Assembly (NCBI GenBank): GCA_023014335.1
Contig: JAECYW010000004.1
Span: 3,286,001 to 3,350,000, forward strand
Length of the DNA: 64,000 nucleotides
DNA from: Galerina marginata
Taxonomy: Eukaryota > Basidiomycota > Agaricomycetes > Agaricales > Galerinaceae
Reading direction: 5' to 3'
Shown here piece by piece: positions 53,162 through 64,000 of this stretch. A program made the position numbers and the translations under genes. The stretch's first letter is position 1; each line of letters opens with the position of its first letter. Under the pieces are notes generated by a model that saw only the letters and a program-made list of their open reading frames with translations, was not told the origin of the DNA and did no database searches.

Positions 53162-54927
53162 TTGAGCCAGTGATGGAGAAGGGAATTGTGAGGCCACAAC
53201 TACGGAGGGACGATAAGTTATTATATCTTTGAAATTCGTACGTGGGTATGGGTTGGGTATAGGGTAGGGTTTTGCTGTGTTCTGTACGTTATGTTTTTTT
53301 CTTCTGAAATCAGCCCGGTAGTGACTACTTATGCCAAGAAATCCGACGGATTGACGGTATGAGTCATTCTGTACGGAACTCCAATGAATTAGCAGTGCCG
53401 ATGTGAAGGAATTGGACGCATTGATACTCTGAATCCTTGTATCATCCTTGAAAAACAAGGGAATAACATTGAACTGACAGGTTGATCACAAAGGGCGGGC
53501 GAAGGTTGTCACAGTGATAGCGTCCCGAGCTCAGAAAAACAAAGTAAGGTCCAGATGTGTAGGTTGACGGCTCGAAGCAATGGAGACTCCGCAGTTGTCA
53601 AACCTACTCGCGGCCAAAGCGAAAGTGACGCCACAGAGTCTTCGTAGACACCACGATTATCTGTAGCTATGGGCGTTTACCTCATTGGCGTTCCGATGCG
53701 AACTGCCTTGGGTCTGCAGCCTAGGAGTTCGGGTGCTGCGGGGACGCGCCATTCAGTCGGCTCTGTGGTTGTGGCAGACTGGGAAGGCGACACGTCGGTT
53801 GATTGAAGCTGCTCTTCGGAATTGGGTAGAGGCAAAACTTGATTTCATTGTGCATCATTGAATGACGCCAAGTCCGAGATCCCTTCTGTGGCAGGGAGTC
53901 TCCAAGTTCATATTCCAATTCTGAGTTGAGAAAATCAAGGCTGGAGAATACAAAAAAATAAGCTGGTGAATTTTTGACGTGACATGAATAAGTGCCTTAC
54001 AATTGTAAATTATATCCATCCATGACGAGAAATGGATATATGAGAGTATAAAATAGGGTATATAAAAGAGGGTGAGCTGTCGTGGCTATGGAGGTCGCGA
54101 TAAAGGGCGCGAGATGACCAAGACGCGGGATGCCCTTGACGCGTCGTCGCGTGTCGGACATTGAAACTCGGCTGTCCGTTTTCGTATTCTCAATTTGGCC
54201 ATTTGGCCACATCGCCTTCCTCTGGTTCAGCCATTGGACCATGCCGGTTAATACTACTACTACTATCAGCGGACCAGGACTCAAGCCACTGCTGTCGTTG
54301 ATTTTGTCAATCAACTGGCTACTGGGTTATCCCCTTTGAACATGTTCCACCATTTCTAGGAGAAAACTTGCAAGTTTATGGTTTTCACTTGGTTTTCACA
54401 ACAAGAATACCCACTCAGACCTCAGCCTGTTCATTGCTATCGCTAATAATATGCGCCTGGGAGACTGGAAGGCTCTAACCTTGCCAACTACGTCAGGCCT
54501 GACTCCATTGATATACCTCTCGTCTGGAGCCTGGATTGATCAAACGTGCTTTCACCATCATTGCGCCATCACTTTACAGATACTAGTACACAAACTTCTT
54601 CATCTGCAAAATACCCTTTCAACACGACATAATAGTTTGAACACCATACTATCCTTGCACCTCTAGATGTAAACTCGTACCAAATCGTTGGTCTCATGTT
54701 GGACTGTGACTTTTCATTTTGCAGACCGGTTGCTCGACTATCATGGTATCGAGGCTGTCATCCCATATCGGCAAATCAGTCAAAACATCTCTTGTGGATT
54801 AGACCGGTAAAGACACGGGTCGTGGGACTCTCAATCGTTTAGGCAGGTTCACTTATCCCTCTTAAAGAGTCGTCTGAAGAGGTGATGATTTATCCTTTCC
54901 TCTTTCCTACTCCGCGACTCGTTATCA
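53162..54927. other. intergenic; upstream arm of the second P450 copy at right
   Basis: No supported gene. A minus-strand frame at 53997-54314 contains a hydrophobic segment (PLLYTLFYTLIYPFLVM) but no good start. From about 54305 the sequence is homologous to 47070-47672. Confidence 0.4.
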
Positions 54928-57514
54928 ATGATTCTGGCTTTTTTCCAGTCGTTCTTCCTTCTTGTAGTTCCATGGGTGTGCTGGCGTTTAGTTCGACGCC
55001 GCTTGTTCCCGACGGTGTTGGATAATGTCCCTGGTCCAAAGGCACAGTCGTGGATCGCAGGTAAGCCGTCCACAGTGTTAGGAGTATCAAAAGTAAATGG
55101 ATAACTGACATGCCTTCGAACTAGGCTCTTTGAATGAACTAGTCAATGCGAACGCATGGGAATATCACCAAAAAATCGCAGAAACCTGTATGTCATATCA
55201 TAAAGCATAGTACGACTACCCTCACAGTTTGTTGTTAGATGGTGCTGTCACCCGAGTCAAGGGTACTTTTGGGGTAAACTTCCTTTGATAAATAGAAAGG
55301 AACTCTGAGTTTCATTCCCGTTAATCTAGGCCGACAATCTCTATGTGTTCGATCCCAAGGCGCTGCATCATATCCTAATTAAGGTGGGCTAGCAGTAATT
55401 AACGTGTACTGAGCGGAACAGAGTTAATATGAGCATTTTTGTCTAAAGGACTTGCATATCTACAGCGAAACAGAAGCATTTTGCGCGTATGCACGCCGTC
55501 TTCCTTATTACTAGAAGAAATTTCAACCTCAAACAGGGCATCCAAAATGATCTTCGGCGAGACCCTAACTAATACACATGGTAGGAAGCACACGAAATAT
55601 TTCTAACGAGCGGGCGTTGACTACAGCGACGACCTTACAGGCGAAAGGCATCGCCAGCGCCGAAAGATGCTTAATCCTTCTTTTTCAAGTTCCCAATTAC
55701 GAGAGATGGGTAAATTCTGGATCAGATACGGTATTGCCATCGGTCTCACATAAATATCAGAGCCAATCTTCTACCAAATTGCGCATAAGGTAAGCTAATC
55801 ATGCTTCTCAGTGGTGGCGTTTAGATATCTCAATTATAGATTCATAGGTTCAGCGCCTGTTTATCAAGAAGGCTCAGCATGGACCGCAAGAAGTTTGTCA
55901 TCTTTCTAAAAACGCCTCTACATCGTTCGGTGGTCTGACGGATTAAACAGGTCGACGTCCAGAAATGGATGCAACGTCTGACCCTTGAAGTTATCGGGCA
56001 AGCTGGACTAGGCTATAGCTTTGACGAACTTACGGAGGAGTCTGTTCGGCACGAATATGCACTCGCCGCTCAGAAGTTGGCGTACGCTTTGAACCTTTCA
56101 CCGAAAGCAACCGTTATTAAATAAATTTCCTCTAGAACGATGCCGTCATCAATCGTCGTGTCCGAAACTCTGATTCCATTGATCACGAAAATCGGGACAC
56201 CGCGTTTTAGACGATTTGTAGTTGATATCCTTCCCTTCAAACGCATCAGACTTCTTCGGGGTATCGTCGACACGTTGCATAAGACATCTATGGGTATTCT
56301 CAAGTCCAAACGACAAGCCATTCGTGAAGGGGATAGTGCCGTTAAAGCCCAGGTTGGAGGAGGGGAGGATATTATGAGTGTTTTGAGTAAGAGGACCTTG
56401 ATTTCGTATTAGTCTCCGTCTGTTAATAATTCAATTCTAGTGAGGCATAACATGCTGGCCAGTGAAGGCGAGAGATGGTCGGAAGAGGAGCTTGTGGGCC
56501 AAACCACGTCCGGCTTTCTTTTACTGCGTACTGTAACACTCACTAACGGCTTCCGCTACAGGGCTTTCACCTTTGGGGGAACTGACACGACATCAGCTAC
56601 GCTCACTCGAACCTTGTATCTACTTGCTCTGCATAAAGATGTTCAAGAGAAAGCTCGTGAGGAGGTCAGGAAAGCTCGGAAAGAAAACGGTGGTCAGGAC
56701 ATTGGCCATGACGTCCTTGTCTCTCTCCCGTATTTGGACGCAATTTGCAAAGAAACTCTTCGACTGTGCGCGCTTAGTAGCTCCAGTGAGATTTGCCTAG
56801 ACTTACCGAATCTATCAGGCACCCCCCTATTTCCACGCTCATTAGAGTGTATGTGGAATATCGTATCTTGCTGATTCTACTCACTTTCGTCTCTTATCTA
56901 CTAGAGCCCAACAAGATGTCGTGTTGCCAGTCGGAACGCCTATCAAAGGCTTGCATGGCGAACAGATCCAAGAAGTGCCTCTCCCAAAGGGTACTCTTAT
57001 CCTTATGTCTATTTTCAACGCAAATAGGAATCCCAAAATATGGGGTCCAGACGCACAGGAGTGGAAACCTGAAAGATGGCTTAGTCCTTTGCCAGATTCT
57101 GTGGTTAATGGAAACATCCCCGGGGTTTATTCGCACCTGTAGGACAGCGTTTTTTTCTCAATAAAGTGTTCCTTACTAAAGTATATTTTAAGTTTAACAT
57201 TCATCGCAGGCGGGCGGGCTTGCATGTAGGGAACCTTTGCCTGCCGTCCTATTGAAACGAATGATGACATCCATTTTATAGCGGATTCAGATTTGCCCAA
57301 TTTGAGATGAGCAAGTCCTACTGTTTTCGCGCAGGTTAACGATATCTGACATGTGTTTTTCTCAGAGGTCATCCTGGCACTGTTGCTTGAGTCACTCGAA
57401 TTTTCCGTATCAGACAAGAAGATATTCTGGCAAATGAATGGAATTGTCACTCCAAATCTCCATCCCAACATTATTGACCCGACTCTCCCAATGGTAATCA
57501 GCTTGGCAAAGTGA
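54928..57514 (+). CDS. cytochrome P450 monooxygenase, copy B
   Basis: The same 18-exon architecture as copy A, with every donor and acceptor still usable, gives about 545 aa and no internal stop. Motifs: anchor FFQSFFLLVVPWVCW, hinge NVPGPKAQSW, C-helix HRQRRKMLNP, I-helix FGGTDTTS (Gly for the Ala of copy A), ExxR in KETLRL, KPERWL, heme loop FIAGGRACIG. The GC-AG intron before the last exon is conserved (GCAAGT). At exon 8 copy A has CATAG and copy B CATAA upstream, which shows that the shared TATCAG is the true acceptor in both. Scattered amino-acid changes across the whole chain without disruption indicate two functional paralogues. Substrate unknown. Confidence 0.9.
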
Positions 57515-57942
57515 AGGTATCAAATTTGGTTGCTTTTACATAGGTTCAAGTTAGCAGGAGGTTTTGAACGTACTTGAAGGAGAAATTCGGAGTAGCTAGG
57601 CTCACCTCAGATTTCTTTATGTATTTTTATACAGTTGTGTCAAGAACATTCTGTAAGTCCAGCTGGAATGGTCGACATGCTTCTCTTGCCACCGATTGCC
57701 AAGATAAGTTTCACTGTTGAGCACTTCTTGGGAGGTTCAGACTGTTGTAATGTGACATGGGCGCTTATTTGGCGCTTATTCTTTTTGTGGCCCAGTTTGA
57801 TCTGAACACCATGTCCAATAAAATTGCATAAAATTTTAAGGCCTCCAGAGAGACGATCTACAGTCCTCTTCTAATAAAAATACTCACTCAAATGTATATT
57901 TGGAAAATATAAAAGCAAGTCCACCCGCAAAAATAGCAGAAT

Positions 57943-58589
57943 TTACACTCCAAACAAAAGCTTCTCTAATCCCATTAGCTGGATTTGGAGCGTTGGCAGC
58001 TTCTTTGACAGCGAAAGGCCCTTCGGCAGCAACGACGAAACCGTCTTCGTATCTTTATCAATGCCAGCCTTCGAGAGTGGTTCCGGCGGGATTCCGTCAT
58101 ATGCGAAGAATCCCACCTTGTCTATGTAATTGCGTTTGACGTAAAGGGAGATCGGTGGTTGCTGGGGCCGGGACTTTCGGGATCGAGCTTGGGTCGATCT
58201 TGAGTCGTGGTTGGACTTGAAGGGGTTCGGACTGTAACTTCCCTTAGATTTAAAAATAGTGCCACGTCCACTTCCGGGTTGCCGCCCAATCCAGGAGGCG
58301 CCATTGTGGAACGCTTGAGATACTCGGGCTGGGATGGAGCTCGGATCTAATCCTGTATTGTAGTGGCTGTCTCACATGTTTGCTTTGGAGAGGATGCTGG
58401 GGGGTTAACCTGAATTCGCTGGTCTTTGACTTCTGGAGAGAGCCAGAGCAGTGGGACCATTCGATCGCAAGACTCATCCTCTCCGTTGATCTCAATGCTT
58501 GTGCCGACTATTGACAACGAAGAGCTCCTTGCTATTATGAGTATGAGAAGAGATGAGAAAAAATGATTCGTTTGATAAGAGCTGTACAT
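57943..58589 (-). CDS. possible small secreted or anchored protein (uncertain)
   Basis: A minus-strand ATG at 58589 starts MYSSYQTNHFFSSLLILIIA, a plausible signal sequence, and stays open to about 58350. A second open stretch in another frame (RPQQPPISLYVKRNYIDKVG...LEKLLFGV) ends at TAA 57943-57945. The natural join would need an intron near 58345-58380, but the only phase-correct one I find is 29 bp, too short. Either an unusual intron, an unseen exon or a broken gene is involved. Confidence 0.3.
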
Positions 58590-58781
58590 TTTTATACAAG
58601 TCGTGGTAGGCCGCTTTTTGGGAAGGAAAAGTCACAAGTCGGAAGTGGTGAGATTCATGGTTCAGGGCGAGGCAATCCGACAATCGTCGACGCCCTAAGT
58701 CTTGGGCCTGTCAATGCTTTCATGTGGAGTTAGTGGGTTTTCGTATAGAATAAGTATCGAGGAAGATATCGATCAACGGAT

Positions 58782-59066
58782 ATGGACCGTGTGTCCCACC
58801 GTACGAAGCACATGACTGAAATTAAGCGCCCGTGCGGGCCCGGGTGTGACGACCTCTTCAAGCGGTCCTGCATTCTACGTCGGCATGCTAGGTACTGGAC
58901 AGCCGGGGATGATCAGGTCGCTTTGTTCATATTCCGAGTTGGATTTACGCTGGTATTGAGGGTGGTTTTTACTGTATTTCCAAAACGGGTCTCCTCAGAG
59001 TCAGAGTGGGGAGGCAGGTATAAGACGGTTCTGAATTATGTAGTAAGCTCTCCGCGGTGGAGGTGA
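58782..59066 (+). CDS. short frame with partial C2H2-like finger (uncertain)
   Basis: A 94-aa ATG frame with RPCGPGCDDLFKRSCILRRH, which resembles the C-x3/4-C...H half of a C2H2 finger in fungal transcription factors. The second His and further fingers are not seen, and the rest of the frame is hydrophobic and unlike a regulator. Probably a remnant. Confidence 0.25.
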   Translation: MDRVSHRTKHMTEIKRPCGPGCDDLFKRSCILRRHARYWTAGDDQVALFIFRVGFTLVLRVVFTVFPKRVSSESEWGGRYKTVLNYVVSSPRWR

Positions 59067-59354
59067 AGTTTATTTGTGGCTGCAGGCTGCAGCGTGCCCT
59101 CTTTGGGGATACACCGTGTGGTGCTTGTATCTGTAGGTGTGAGATGGCCGTTGGTTTTGGTCTACCCGATTTGGTAGACTGATCTTGTAGACTGTGACGG
59201 TACAGCTATCGTGTATTGCTGGAAATTCATTATAAAAGACGAGCGATTTTATGGGTAGATGTGCGTGCCTTGGACGCGTATTTGCAAATACGAGTTCTTC
59301 CATGTTATTGGGCAGTGCAATGAGTCACCTGTGCCTCGGATGGCATGGGCATGG

Positions 59355-59603
59355 CTATGGCGCTTCTGGCGTGGTGGCCATCATCATATATTTCGCAAAT
59401 ATAAGGTTCTGCGGTAGTGTCAATGTGACATAGGTTATTCTAGCACCCATGAGCGCGCCAGTAGTCATAATCAGTGTCCCTAGCTTTGGTCCGTCCATTT
59501 CCTAATCTTTAGTGAGGGATGCCATCAGGCACAGCCAGAAACGTACTTTCTTCCGCATTCCTATCAATTCAGAGCGCGAGAGCCAAGTTCGAGTGGCGAA
59601 CAT
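59355..59603 (-). CDS. possible 67-aa membrane protein
   Basis: Two minus-strand exons, 59547-59603 and 59355-59501, are separated by a 45-bp intron (GTACGT...GATTAG) and join in frame. The product starts MFATRTWLSRSELIGMRKK (basic, amphipathic, mitochondrial-import-like) and has one hydrophobic stretch (LGTLIMTTGALMGARITYVT). It ends TPEAP. Size and layout are like small mitochondrial membrane subunits, but I recognise no family. A chance frame cannot be excluded. Confidence 0.35.
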
Positions 59604-60195
59604 GACCGCGGAATGTTGATGTCGTGTTCCAGCTCAAAAGCCACGGAAAACAGGAAATTAGGAGATCGAGACGGGGAGTTCATGCCGCGGCAGCAACGGG
59701 AATGAAAACACCGAACTCAGTTTCGTATCGCTTCACAGAGACTGAGGCTGATGTTCTTCTAGGTACATACTCGAGTAGTCTGATAACAATGATACATCCA
59801 GGTTATTTGATGGTTTGTGGTACTAGTACTAGCGTGGATATTGCGGTGTGAGCAGAAAAATATGCTGTGTACAAGTCGCAGACTAGTAGGTGCAGACAGA
59901 GAGCCGGCGGATACGGAGACAACGGAGAGGAGACTAGGGCATACAGGACGTCGATCAAGTGATGATCAGGGTAAAGTGCTTTGCAGCGAGGTGGGACCCC
60001 GGGATTGAAATTGAAAGTCCGCTGTAGTGTGTACGGGGTACTCGCGTGAGTAGAGAAAGGTTTGACCGCATCGACCACCTCTGTGTCGAGACCCCGCGAC
60101 CTGCTCGCATTAAACAGCTTTCTGGTGTCTGGACAACCGAGCTCTTTTCTTTCTCTTCATTATTATCTTCTTTTCTTTCTTTCACTCTTCTTCCA
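59604..60195. promoter_or_regulatory. upstream region of PBP1
   Basis: 590 bp without a supported gene. A strongly T/C-rich tract (CTTTTCTTTCTCTTC-type, 60139-60192) directly precedes the PBP1 start codon, typical of the transcription-start zone of fungal housekeeping genes. Confidence 0.4.
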
Positions 60196-63100
60196 ATGGC
60201 CACTGCTGCCCGTCAGTCAAAAGCTGCCAGGAAAGGCGCCGCAGAGCAACCCAACGCTCGGTATGCTGTCTTGTCTTTTCCTCTTATCCTCTGCTTACTC
60301 GCAGCAGCCGCCCGCCAGCCTGGGGCTCCGGTGCCCGAGCATCCCCGACCTTCTCTCCTACCACCCCCCGCCAGCAGCCCGCTGCCCCCGCCGCCGCTGC
60401 CCCGGCCCCGGCCACCACCACCACCACAGCCGCCGTCCCCTTCCCGCCGCTCGCCCAGTCCCCGCCCCAGCCCACCACCGCTGCCCCCGGTCCCCGTGAC
60501 CGCGTCCTTCAGGCCCTCTCAGGCTTAACCGTACGTCCCTCTGATATCCGCACCGAATTGATCGGCCCACCTACCCTTGCAGGGCACGACCGTCACCCTC
60601 GTCACCAAGTCCGCAAATCGCTACGAAGGCGTCGTCGCCTCCGTCGCCAACACCGACGGCGACACAGCAGGCGTCACCCTCAAGGACGTCAAGGACGTTG
60701 CCAGCCCCGGCGCACCCCTCAAGGAGTCGCTCTTCGTCCCATCCACCAACATCGACCACTACACCTCCGGCCCCGCAGACGCCCGTCCCACCAACGGCGA
60801 TTGTGAGTGCCCTGCACCGATCATTCTGCCCTGTCACTTACTTGAGATTTTTTCATGATCAGCATTCCGCACAGACACCGACATCAGCCTAAAGAAGGCC
60901 CCAGCAGGTACTGCCCCCGCCCGCGAGCGCGACCTGCAGGCCTGGGTCCCCAGCTCCGCCGACCCCGCACACCCCGCCCTCGCACCCGACGAGGACACCT
61001 TTGGCCAGGCTGCCGCGAACGGCGCCACCTCGTGGGACCAGTTCTCAGTGAACGAGCAGCTCTTCGGCGTCAAGGCTAGCTTTGACGAGGACCTCTATAC
61101 CACTAAACTCGACAGGAGCGCGCCGGACTTCAAGGAGCGCGAGCGCAAGGCGCAGAGGATCGCGAATGAGATTATTGGAGTTCGTATTATTTTGTCTCTA
61201 TTTTTTTTTCTGGCATCGCTAATAATGGATGACAGGCTGCTACTAATAACACACACATCGCCGAAGAACGCGGCATAGTAGACGATAGCGGCGCCAACGA
61301 GGAAGACAAGTGCGTTTCTCTCCCTCTGCTCCCACACATGCCCAACCCCAACTCCCCCGTTGCTCAGGTACGGCGCCGTCGTCAGAGGCCAAAACGCTTA
61401 CGTACCCCCTGGTGCCCGCAAAGGCAGCTTTCCTGCGCCTCCCACCACTAATACCACCCCCGCTGCTGCTTCGAGCACAGAAGCAAAAGTGGACGTCCCA
61501 AAGGTATCCATCAACGGCCCAGACGGCGCTGCCGTCACCAGTACCCAAGGCCAGTCCCCGCCGTCCTCCAAGGCCGCGTCGCCCGCGCCGACTAGCGTTG
61601 CGGGTGCGACGAAGGTTAGTCAATGCTGTCTGTTGCTTGGTGATCGTTGAACGTGTTGTTGATCCCCGTTATGCTTGACAGCCCCCTGCTGACCCGCTCC
61701 CTGCGTTCCGCGATTTCGTAAAGGACGAGAAACAACGGCTGACGCAGAAGCGCCAAGCGCTCGTGAAGAGCGAGATGGAGAAGCGTATGGCGGATCTGGT
61801 CAAGTTTAGTCAGAGCTTCAAGGTGTGTGCCCCTTGCCCTTGCTTGCTTCTCACTGCGCCATCATTATTATACTCTTTTTCTCACTTCGTATTTCATTTC
61901 AATTTCATCCCTGTAGCTCAACAAACCCATCCCGGAGGACCTCGTGCCCATCCTCGCCAAGGACGAAGACAGGCAGCGGCAGATCAAGGAAAAAGCCAAA
62001 GCAGACGCGGCATCTAACCTCGCGCGCGCCATTGGCCCGTCGACGCCGGCGACGGCGTCGCGCGGTGTTGCCGTAGCCGGTGCGAAGATCGCGGGTGGCA
62101 AGCAGGGCGGGGCTGGCGGGCAAGGGCAAGGGCAAGGGCAAGGAGGCGGAGGAGGCGTGACGCAGGCGCTGGCGGGCAAAGGCGGGGCTGGGGCTGCTGC
62201 TGCTGCGAGTGGGAGTGGGAGCGGGACTACGATCTCGGCTGTTGCTTCTGGTGCACCTGCTGCTGCTGCTGCTGCAGGGGGTGTGTCTGCGCAGAAGACG
62301 GTGTCGGGTGCTTCGCACGCTGCTGCTGCTGCTGGGTCGTCTTCGACGAACGCTACGCCGGGAGTTAAGCCTACCACTACTGCTACTACACCTGCGAAGC
62401 CCGCGACGACGACGGCGGGGTCGAAGAAGATAAGCATGGTCATCCAGAGCATCCCGCCTTTCAAAGGCCCGAACAAGGTCAAGGCTGCGTCTAGTTCTAC
62501 CCCGCATAGCAGTGCGAACGGGACGCCTGCGCTGGGTGGTACGCCCACGCAGACTCCGACGCCGAGTAGTCTGGCGCCTCCTTCGTCGGGCAAGAACGCG
62601 AATGGGAACGGACCGACTGTTAATACTAATACGAATGCGAATGGGCAAGGACATGGGCATGGGCATGGGCATGGGCAGGGCAAAGCACAAGGCCAAGGAC
62701 AAGGACAAGGAGCGTCTCCGATCTCCCCGAACGCGGCTGCGAACAGGCTGAACGTGAACGCGTCGTCGTTCCGGCCGAATCCCAAGGCAAGTATTGTTTT
62801 TTTGTCTTTTTTGTGTGTGTTGGAGCTGACGGAGTCGTGCTTTTTTCTGACGCCTTTTTATTATTTTCTTCCTCCCTTTTTTCTTTCTCTGGATTTGTGC
62901 TTTTTGTGTTTGTGTGTGTTTTTTTAGGTTAATGCGAGTGCTGGTGCATCGCCTGCGCCGAATGCCAATGCGAAAGGCCCGAGCTCGGGCTCGAACTCGA
63001 GTGGGCCGGCGTCGAATTCGGTGTCGCCCAAGCCTAAGCCTGATTCTGTAAGTAATATTTTCTACGTCGCGTATGAACGGATGAAACGACGGGTTGGTGT

Positions 63101-64000
63101 TGACTTGGATCCGTCTCATCTTGTTCAGGCCCCAGCTACCCCCAACCCGTTCTTTGGCACCCGCCCGATCAAGAAAAGCACGCCTGTGCATGTGAAGGAC
63201 GACTTTAACCCGTTCAAGCATAACAAGGTCGTCGACGCGTCGCAAGTCGGTGCGTACATTCTTCATTGCCCTCCAAAAAATAGAAAAACTTAAGTCGGCC
63301 TGCTAACTTCGTCCTCGTACCCGCAGCTGCCCTCTGGCCGTACAGCGGCAAACGGTACATCCAGATGTTCCCACAACCGCAACACGCGCCCGCCCAGCAC
63401 GCAGCGCACATGGTGCCCCCCATCCCGCCGCCGATGCCGCCGCCGTCGTATGAGGAGGTGGACTCGGCGGCTGCTCAGCAGGCGGCGCAGCAGCACCGGG
63501 GGTATGTGTATGCGTATCCGCCGTATGGGTACCCGCCTCAGGTGTGTGCTTTTTGCGTGTTTGTGTTTTTTTTTTGGGTATGGGTTGATTGGTTTGTTGA
63601 TTACTTTAGCATATGATGCCTGGTATGGCTCCTCCTGGTCCGCCGGGCGCGTATATGCCTGGACCGTATATGCAGCCTATGCCTTATCCGCCTGGGATGC
63701 CTCCACCAAATGGTGTGTCCCTCCCTTTCCCTCCACGCTCTTCTGTCTCTCTCCTTGTGTTTGCTTTATCGTGTTAACAACCCGCTCCCTCGTGAATCCA
63801 GCGATGTACTCCCCCGCGATGGGCCAAATGCCACGTACGTCCTCGCCCCTCGCCGCACCCCCCGTCTTCCTGTTTTTTGCCCAAGAACCCATGCATAACT
63901 TGACAGCCCCTCAAGCGTACATGCAGCCGCCGCCGCCTGGGGCATACCCGCCTCCCCCGCCGAATGGGGCGGGCGGCCCGCGCCCTTCGATGCCGCCGAC
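60196..64000 (+). CDS. PBP1: ataxin-2 homologue / PAB1-binding protein (3' end outside window)
   Basis: Fourteen exons can be joined up to the window edge: 60196-60260, 60305-60530, 60583-60802, 60863-61179, 61236-61309, 61368-61614, 61682-61822, 61917-62786, 62928-63047, 63129-63249, 63327-63541, 63610-63712, 63802-63834, 63907-end. After a Pro/Thr-rich start comes the Lsm-like domain (GTTVTLVTKSANRYEGVVAS). The LsmAD domain follows (SWDQFSVNEQLFGVKASFDE; ERERKAQRIANEI). A long Ala/Gly/Gln-rich disordered stretch contains the PAM2 motif LNVNASSFRPNP, which binds the MLLE domain of poly(A)-binding protein. The tail is Pro/Met/Tyr-rich. The family is cytoplasmic and controls mRNA stability, stress granules and poly(A) length. 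The intron after the PAM2 exon uses a GC donor (GCAAGT). Confidence 0.94.

Noticed and set aside
61905..63266. 453-aa and 305-aa minus-strand frames
   Set aside because: They overlap PBP1 exons with clear Lsm/LsmAD/PAM2 homology on the plus strand; GC-rich repeats keep the antisense frames open.
1..64000. tRNA, rRNA, LTR retrotransposon, CRISPR, Ste3-type pheromone receptor
   Set aside because: Looked for by eye on both strands; no cloverleaf with A/B boxes, no long terminal repeats with reverse transcriptase text, no regularly spaced identical repeats with unique spacers, and no seven-span receptor with family motifs.

Overview
This is a nuclear segment from a mushroom-forming basidiomycete (Agaricomycetes, probably Agaricales). 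The evidence is the gene architecture (many short introns of about 45-70 bp, up to 18 exons per gene), a Plavaka-type transposon with its partner gene, a farnesylated mating-pheromone precursor ending in a CaaX box, and several mushroom-type hypothetical families. All gene models below were spliced by eye. Reading phase was carried across every junction of the high-confidence genes, except the second P450, where exons were checked one by one against the first copy.

Layout. 1-11.5 kb is repeat-rich. It holds the 3' end of an unknown gene, a MITE (1807-2189), a complete Plavaka element (2288-8241: transposase plus a divergent partner), copies of a strong hairpin repeat on both sides of it, and decayed repetitive DNA. 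11.5-20.7 kb is a gene block: a secreted GH5 exo-beta-1,3-glucanase (-), TFIIF beta subunit TFG2 (+) with a degenerate copy of its own 3' end behind it, phosphatase-1 inhibitor YPI1 (-), and a 796-aa unknown protein (-). 21.2-24.8 kb is a roughly 3 kb array of about 17 diverged repeats. Each well-preserved repeat has a conserved box, an intron-like stretch with good 5' and 3' splice signals, and a second conserved box; a promoter-like segment lies upstream. This is the most unusual object in the window.

25.2-29.3 kb: a peroxisomal enoyl-CoA hydratase (-), a mitochondrial Mgr3-like TPR protein (+) with a tandemly duplicated terminal exon, and a 31-aa pheromone precursor (+). 29.8-34.1 kb: two tandem paralogous MYND-finger genes (-) with an F-box/LRR-like relic between them, then a 63-bp foldback insertion with a 9-bp target duplication and a second TA-flanked MITE. 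34.3-46.3 kb: two membrane or surface proteins (+), a calcineurin-like phosphoesterase (-), a 1202-aa extremely low-complexity protein (+) and an unknown 361-aa protein (+). 47.0-57.6 kb: a segmental duplication carrying two 18-exon cytochrome P450 genes, both apparently intact, separated by a polytopic membrane glycoprotein gene on the other strand. 57.9-64 kb: small uncertain genes, then the ataxin-2/PBP1 homologue running off the end of the window.

The genes do not form one pathway. Housekeeping genes (TFIIF beta, YPI1, Mgr3-like, PBP1) alternate with lineage-specific, duplicated and mobile sequences. No rRNA, tRNA, CRISPR or pheromone receptor was seen.
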